Source: Gemmatimonas phototrophica | GTDB taxonomy: Bacteria > Gemmatimonadota > Gemmatimonadetes > Longimicrobiales > Gaopeijiaceae | Length of the DNA: 8,937 bases | Assembly: GCA_945876015.1 (NCBI GenBank) | Contig: CAMCNM010000065.1 | Location: forward strand, 1-8,937 | Direction: 5' to 3' | In this document: positions 6,525-8,937 of the stretch, one piece after another | How the letters are laid out: each line of letters begins with the position of its first letter | Numbering within the stretch: the first letter of the stretch is position 1 | Translations under genes and position numbers: made by a program | Notes under the pieces: model-generated | Database searches by the model: none | Told to the model about the DNA's origin: nothing | The model's input: the letters and a program-made list of their open reading frames with translations, nothing else

Positions 6525-7963
6525 GGGAAATCAGCGACGCACCCTACCGGGGCGCATCGGCCCGAACGTCTATTGGCGTCGGTTCGTCGCAACCGTCCGT
6601 CGAGCATCCCGCCCCGGATTTCATCGAGGATTTGGGCGACGAGATCGCCACGCTCGCCGCCCACATCCACGCCGCGACGCAGCGGCTGTTGGCGCTCATC
6701 GCCGAGTGCGACGAGCTGCGCGGCTGGGAGCGCTCGGGTCAGCCCGACTGCGCGCGTTGGCTCGCCGTCCGCACCGGCATCGACATCCATGCGGCGCGCG
6801 AGAAGGTACGGACCGCGCGAGCGCTGGCCGGGCTCCCCCTCACGAGCCAGGCCATGGGCCGAGGCGAGCTCTCGTTCTCGCAGGTGCGGGCGCTCACGAG
6901 GGTCGCGACCGCGGAGAACGAGGCCGACCTCCTCGACCTCGCTCGGGGCGCGACCGCGGCGCACCTCGAGCGGATGGTGCGCGCGTGGAAGAAAGGCAGC
7001 CGGCAGGACGAGAGCGAGCGAGAGCGGGAGCGCCACGCATCGCGGACGCTCTCGGTATTCCCCGACGACGAGGGCATGTACATGGTGAGTGGGCGGCTCG
7101 ACCCTGAGGTCGGCGCGGCCCTGATGCGAGCCATCGAGGCCGCGGGCGACGCGCTCTTCCGGAAGAGCTGGGTACCCGGCGGCGCACCGGAATCGGAGCG
7201 TGCGGCCGCCCAGCGGCGCGCGGATGGGATCGGGCTGGTCGCCGAGCGGGCGTTGGCGGCAGGGTTCGGGCGCACGGAGGTCGATCGGACCAATGAGACG
7301 GCGCCGGACTCCGATGCCGACTCATCCGCGGCTCCGATCAGCGGAACCAGGGCCGAGCGCTACCAAGTAGTGCTATACGTCGAGCCGGCGACGCTTTCGG
7401 AGGAAGGCGATCCGGGCCGCTCCGAGCTCGAGGACGGCACGCGCGTCTCAGCGGAGACGTCCCGCCGGCTCTCGTGTGATGCGGGCCTGGTCAGAGTTGC
7501 TCACGACGCCGACGGATCCGTCCTCGACGTGGGACGGAAGACCCGCACGATCCCACCGGCCCTCCGTCGCGCTTTAGAAGTGCGTGACCGCGGCTGCCGC
7601 TTCCCGGGGTGCGGGCTGCGGTTCGCAGATGGCCACCACGTGCGGCACTGGGCGGACGGCGGTGAGACCAGACTCGACAACTGTGTGCTGCTCTGTCGCC
7701 ATCACCATCGGTTGGTGCATGAGGGAGGCTGGAGAGTCCGGTGGTGGGGAGCGGGGCGGCCTGTGTTCTTCGACCCGCGCGGGGGGGAGCACTTCGAAGG
7801 GAGGTGGGAGGCGCCTGCGCTGCCTTGTGATCCGGTAGCCGCGCTCTTGAGCGAGAACGTCGGCCAGGGTGTGAATCCGGACGGGTGGACCACGAGTGCG
7901 AGCTGGGAACGGGAGAGGGACATCCCGGACGAGGTGTGGAGTCGGGCTTACGAGGCATTTTAG
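6500..7963 (+). CDS. DUF222/HNH endonuclease (13E12-repeat type)
   Basis: 487 aa. Proteins of this family combine an N-terminal DUF222 domain with a C-terminal HNH nuclease; they were first noted as the 13E12 repeat proteins of mycobacteria. Their biological role is not settled. Here DUF222 spans about residues 40-300: a helical start (DLGDEIATLAAHIHAATQRL), CARWLAVRTGIDIHAAREKV, LSFSQVRALTRVAT and GRLDPEVGAALMRAIEAA are all typical. A charged patch (ESERERER, 171-178) and a variable linker (about 255-285) interrupt it. The HNH domain (about 355-415) reads DRGCRFPGC with Cys366/Cys371, then DGHHVRHWADGG with His379/His380, Asn394, and LLCRHHHRLVHEGGW with Cys399 and the His cluster 401-403 plus His407. 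The beta-beta-alpha-metal site and zinc-type cysteines are intact, so DNA cleavage is expected. The ATG has a purine-rich AAAGGGGGGA a few nt upstream. It runs opposite to both flanking gene groups and no partner gene is visible, suggesting a single-gene accessory insertion. Confidence 0.93.
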   Translation: MATAALILREISDAPYRGASARTSIGVGSSQPSVEHPAPDFIEDLGDEIATLAAHIHAATQRLLALIAECDELRGWERSGQPDCARWLAVRTGIDIHAAREKVRTARALAGLPLTSQAMGRGELSFSQVRALTRVATAENEADLLDLARGATAAHLERMVRAWKKGSRQDESERERERHASRTLSVFPDDEGMYMVSGRLDPEVGAALMRAIEAAGDALFRKSWVPGGAPESERAAAQRRADGIGLVAERALAAGFGRTEVDRTNETAPDSDADSSAAPISGTRAERYQVVLYVEPATLSEEGDPGRSELEDGTRVSAETSRRLSCDAGLVRVAHDADGSVLDVGRKTRTIPPALRRALEVRDRGCRFPGCGLRFADGHHVRHWADGGETRLDNCVLLCRHHHRLVHEGGWRVRWWGAGRPVFFDPRGGEHFEGRWEAPALPCDPVAALLSENVGQGVNPDGWTTSASWERERDIPDEVWSRAYEAF

Positions 7964-8054
7964 GAAGGGCGGGCGCCGTGGTTGGTCCCCGCGGATCCAG
8001 ACGGCAGCACCATTCTGTTCAGGCCGGACGCGATAGGCACGCCGATCGAGCTCG
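7964..8054. other. Short convergent spacer
   Basis: This 91-bp spacer separates the HNH stop from the stop of the facing propeller remnant. I looked for hairpins followed by T-tracts on either strand and found no convincing terminator. Confidence 0.4.
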
Positions 8055-8608
8055 CTACTCCTTCAATAGCCGCTGCCAGTTCACCACGACCGTGATGGGG
8101 TCGAGCCCTTGTTGTTCTCGGACGAGGAAGAGGAACCGCTGCCCATCGGCCGTGACATCGAACTGGTCGAGGTTCGGGCTGGGGCTCGTCAGCGGAGATT
8201 GGAACAAGATTGTAGGTGCAGAAAACTGTGTGGGCGCGCCGGCCTTCACCGTCACGGACATGACTGCCCCGTTGGGCGCGAGGCAGAAGAGCTCCCCGCC
8301 GTCCGCTCGCCAGCGGGCTTGAACGCCGCCGCCGAGGGAGACCTGCCTCCGGTTGTCAAAGGCAGGAAAGGACGCAACATAAACTTGCCACGCCCCTGAT
8401 TCGGTAGACCCATACGAGATCGATCTGCCGTCCGGCGAGAACCGTCCTTCATCCTTGGCAAATGCCGAATCGCCCAAGGCGATGGGTACGGCAGAGGCAG
8501 CGCCATCAGCTGATTGATCCGGTGATAGAGGAGGAACCGCCCATCGCGAGAGATGTCCTCTACATACTTTGCGTCAGCCGACTCGAAGAGCCGTGCCGGT
8601 TTCGGCAA
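8055..8608 (-). pseudogene. Frameshifted C-terminal remnant of a PD40/TolB-like beta-propeller protein
   Basis: Two minus-strand frames together encode a propeller C-terminus. The first (from about 8608) gives LFESADAKYVEDISRDGRF, LLYHRINQ and MALPLP. The second (from about 8489 to the stop at 8055) continues with VPIALGDSAFAKDEGRFSPD, QVYVASFPAFDNRRQVS, ARWRADGGELFCLAP and FDVTADGQRFLF, and ends TVVVNWQRLLKE. The PD40 signature (EGRFSPDGRSISY), the RW-x-DGxELF block and the ITVVxNW ending are typical of propellers that follow Ser/Thr kinase or transcription-regulator domains in Acidobacteriota and Gemmatimonadota. The frame switches at about 8487-8500, consistent with one lost base or two gained. 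Upstream, TGA and TAA codons lie in the first frame within 30 nt, next to the PIN gene stop, so the N-terminal bulk of the protein is missing. I infer a dead gene fragment. A sequencing error could explain the frameshift but not the missing N-terminus. Confidence 0.75.
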
Positions 8609-8635
8609 GGCAGCACGTCAGGGATCGATGCTCTC

Positions 8636-8937
8636 TTATCCGATCGAATCGACGACGGTACCAGGGTCTGTGCCCTTCGGGACCAGGTCCCGGATCCCCA
8701 GGTCGAACGTGGCCAGTCGTCCGCCCCACCGCATGGCCAGTGACAGCAGATGGGCGTCGGTGATCTGACGGTATCCCACCACTCGGGCGAAGGTCTGGTT
8801 CACATCCTCAACGGCGGCGGTGTCGTCGGTCCAGAAGACGTGGCCGGGCAGCTCGACGATCCTGCGCAGGAGCGCGGTGGCTTCCCGCGGCGAGCGAGCG
8901 TCTGGGATTGCGGCGCTGTTCGCTGAAACGCGCACGA
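8636..8937 (-). CDS. PIN-domain ribonuclease toxin, VapC-like (partial, N-terminus beyond window)
   Basis: The C-terminal 99 residues are visible; the frame is open to the window edge. PIN toxins are Mg2+-dependent endoribonucleases held inactive by a VapB-type antitoxin. The segment matches the later part of the VapC family: SPREATALLRRIVELPGHVF followed by WTDD, then GYRQITDAHLLSLAMRWGGR and LATFD. Asp60 (ITDAHL) and Asp78 (ATFD), numbered from the GTG at 8935, fit the last two acidic residues of the PIN active site. The first Asp and the conserved Glu should lie beyond the right edge. The GTG at 8935 is probably an internal valine, since full VapC proteins are about 130-140 aa. An antitoxin gene would normally precede it, outside the window. 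The stop (TAA) lies 27 nt before the propeller remnant, in the same frame. Confidence 0.8.
   Translation of the reverse strand, partial: VRVSANSAAIPDARSPREATALLRRIVELPGHVFWTDDTAAVEDVNQTFARVVGYRQITDAHLLSLAMRWGGRLATFDLGIRDLVPKGTDPGTVVDSIG

Overview
This is a GC-rich bacterial window with dense coding and short intergenic gaps. Three of its genes encode envelope proteins of a Gram-negative (diderm) type: an S46 peptidase lipoprotein, a lipoprotein with a TonB C-terminal-like domain, and a rhomboid with a cytoplasmic tail. Together with a DUF222-HNH nuclease and a PD40/kinase-type propeller remnant, this resembles soil or environmental lineages such as Gemmatimonadota, Acidobacteriota or Eisenbacteria. 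The sequence alone does not fix the phylum.

Left two thirds (about 1-6109), all on the minus strand. Five genes read right to left: a small lipoprotein with a TonB_C-like domain (6109-5747), cystathionine beta-synthase (5750-4332), D-alanine--D-alanine ligase (4335-3304), a rhomboid-family intramembrane protease (3280-2432) and an S46 dipeptidyl-peptidase-type lipoprotein (2340-100). The first three are joined by two 4-nt stop/start overlaps (GTGA, then ATGA). The rhomboid follows after 23 nt and the peptidase after 91 nt. A strong intrinsic terminator (41-75) closes the run. The layout suggests one operon combining sulfur amino acid metabolism, peptidoglycan precursor synthesis and envelope proteolysis. 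The functional link beyond co-transcription is inference.

Middle (6110-6499). A 390-bp divergent intergenic region holds three imperfect 15-bp tandem repeats close to the lipoprotein start, a 14-bp perfect palindrome, a lone TTGACA hexamer, and a strong Shine-Dalgarno sequence with a possible 19-codon leader in front of the HNH gene. No RNA gene was recognised.

Right third (6500-8937). This looks like an accessory region. A complete DUF222/HNH endonuclease of the 13E12-repeat type lies on the plus strand. Facing it on the minus strand is a frameshifted, N-terminally truncated remnant of a PD40 beta-propeller protein (probably the tail of a kinase/propeller protein). A PIN-domain (VapC-like) toxin runs off the right edge. 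Nuclease, toxin and decayed gene side by side suggest a rearrangement-prone site. I found no CRISPR array, insertion sequence, tRNA or rRNA, and nothing I can defend as a wholly new system. The best second-look items are the lipoprotein/CBS/Ddl coupling, the unusual Ddl glycine-rich loop, and the PIN/propeller junction.
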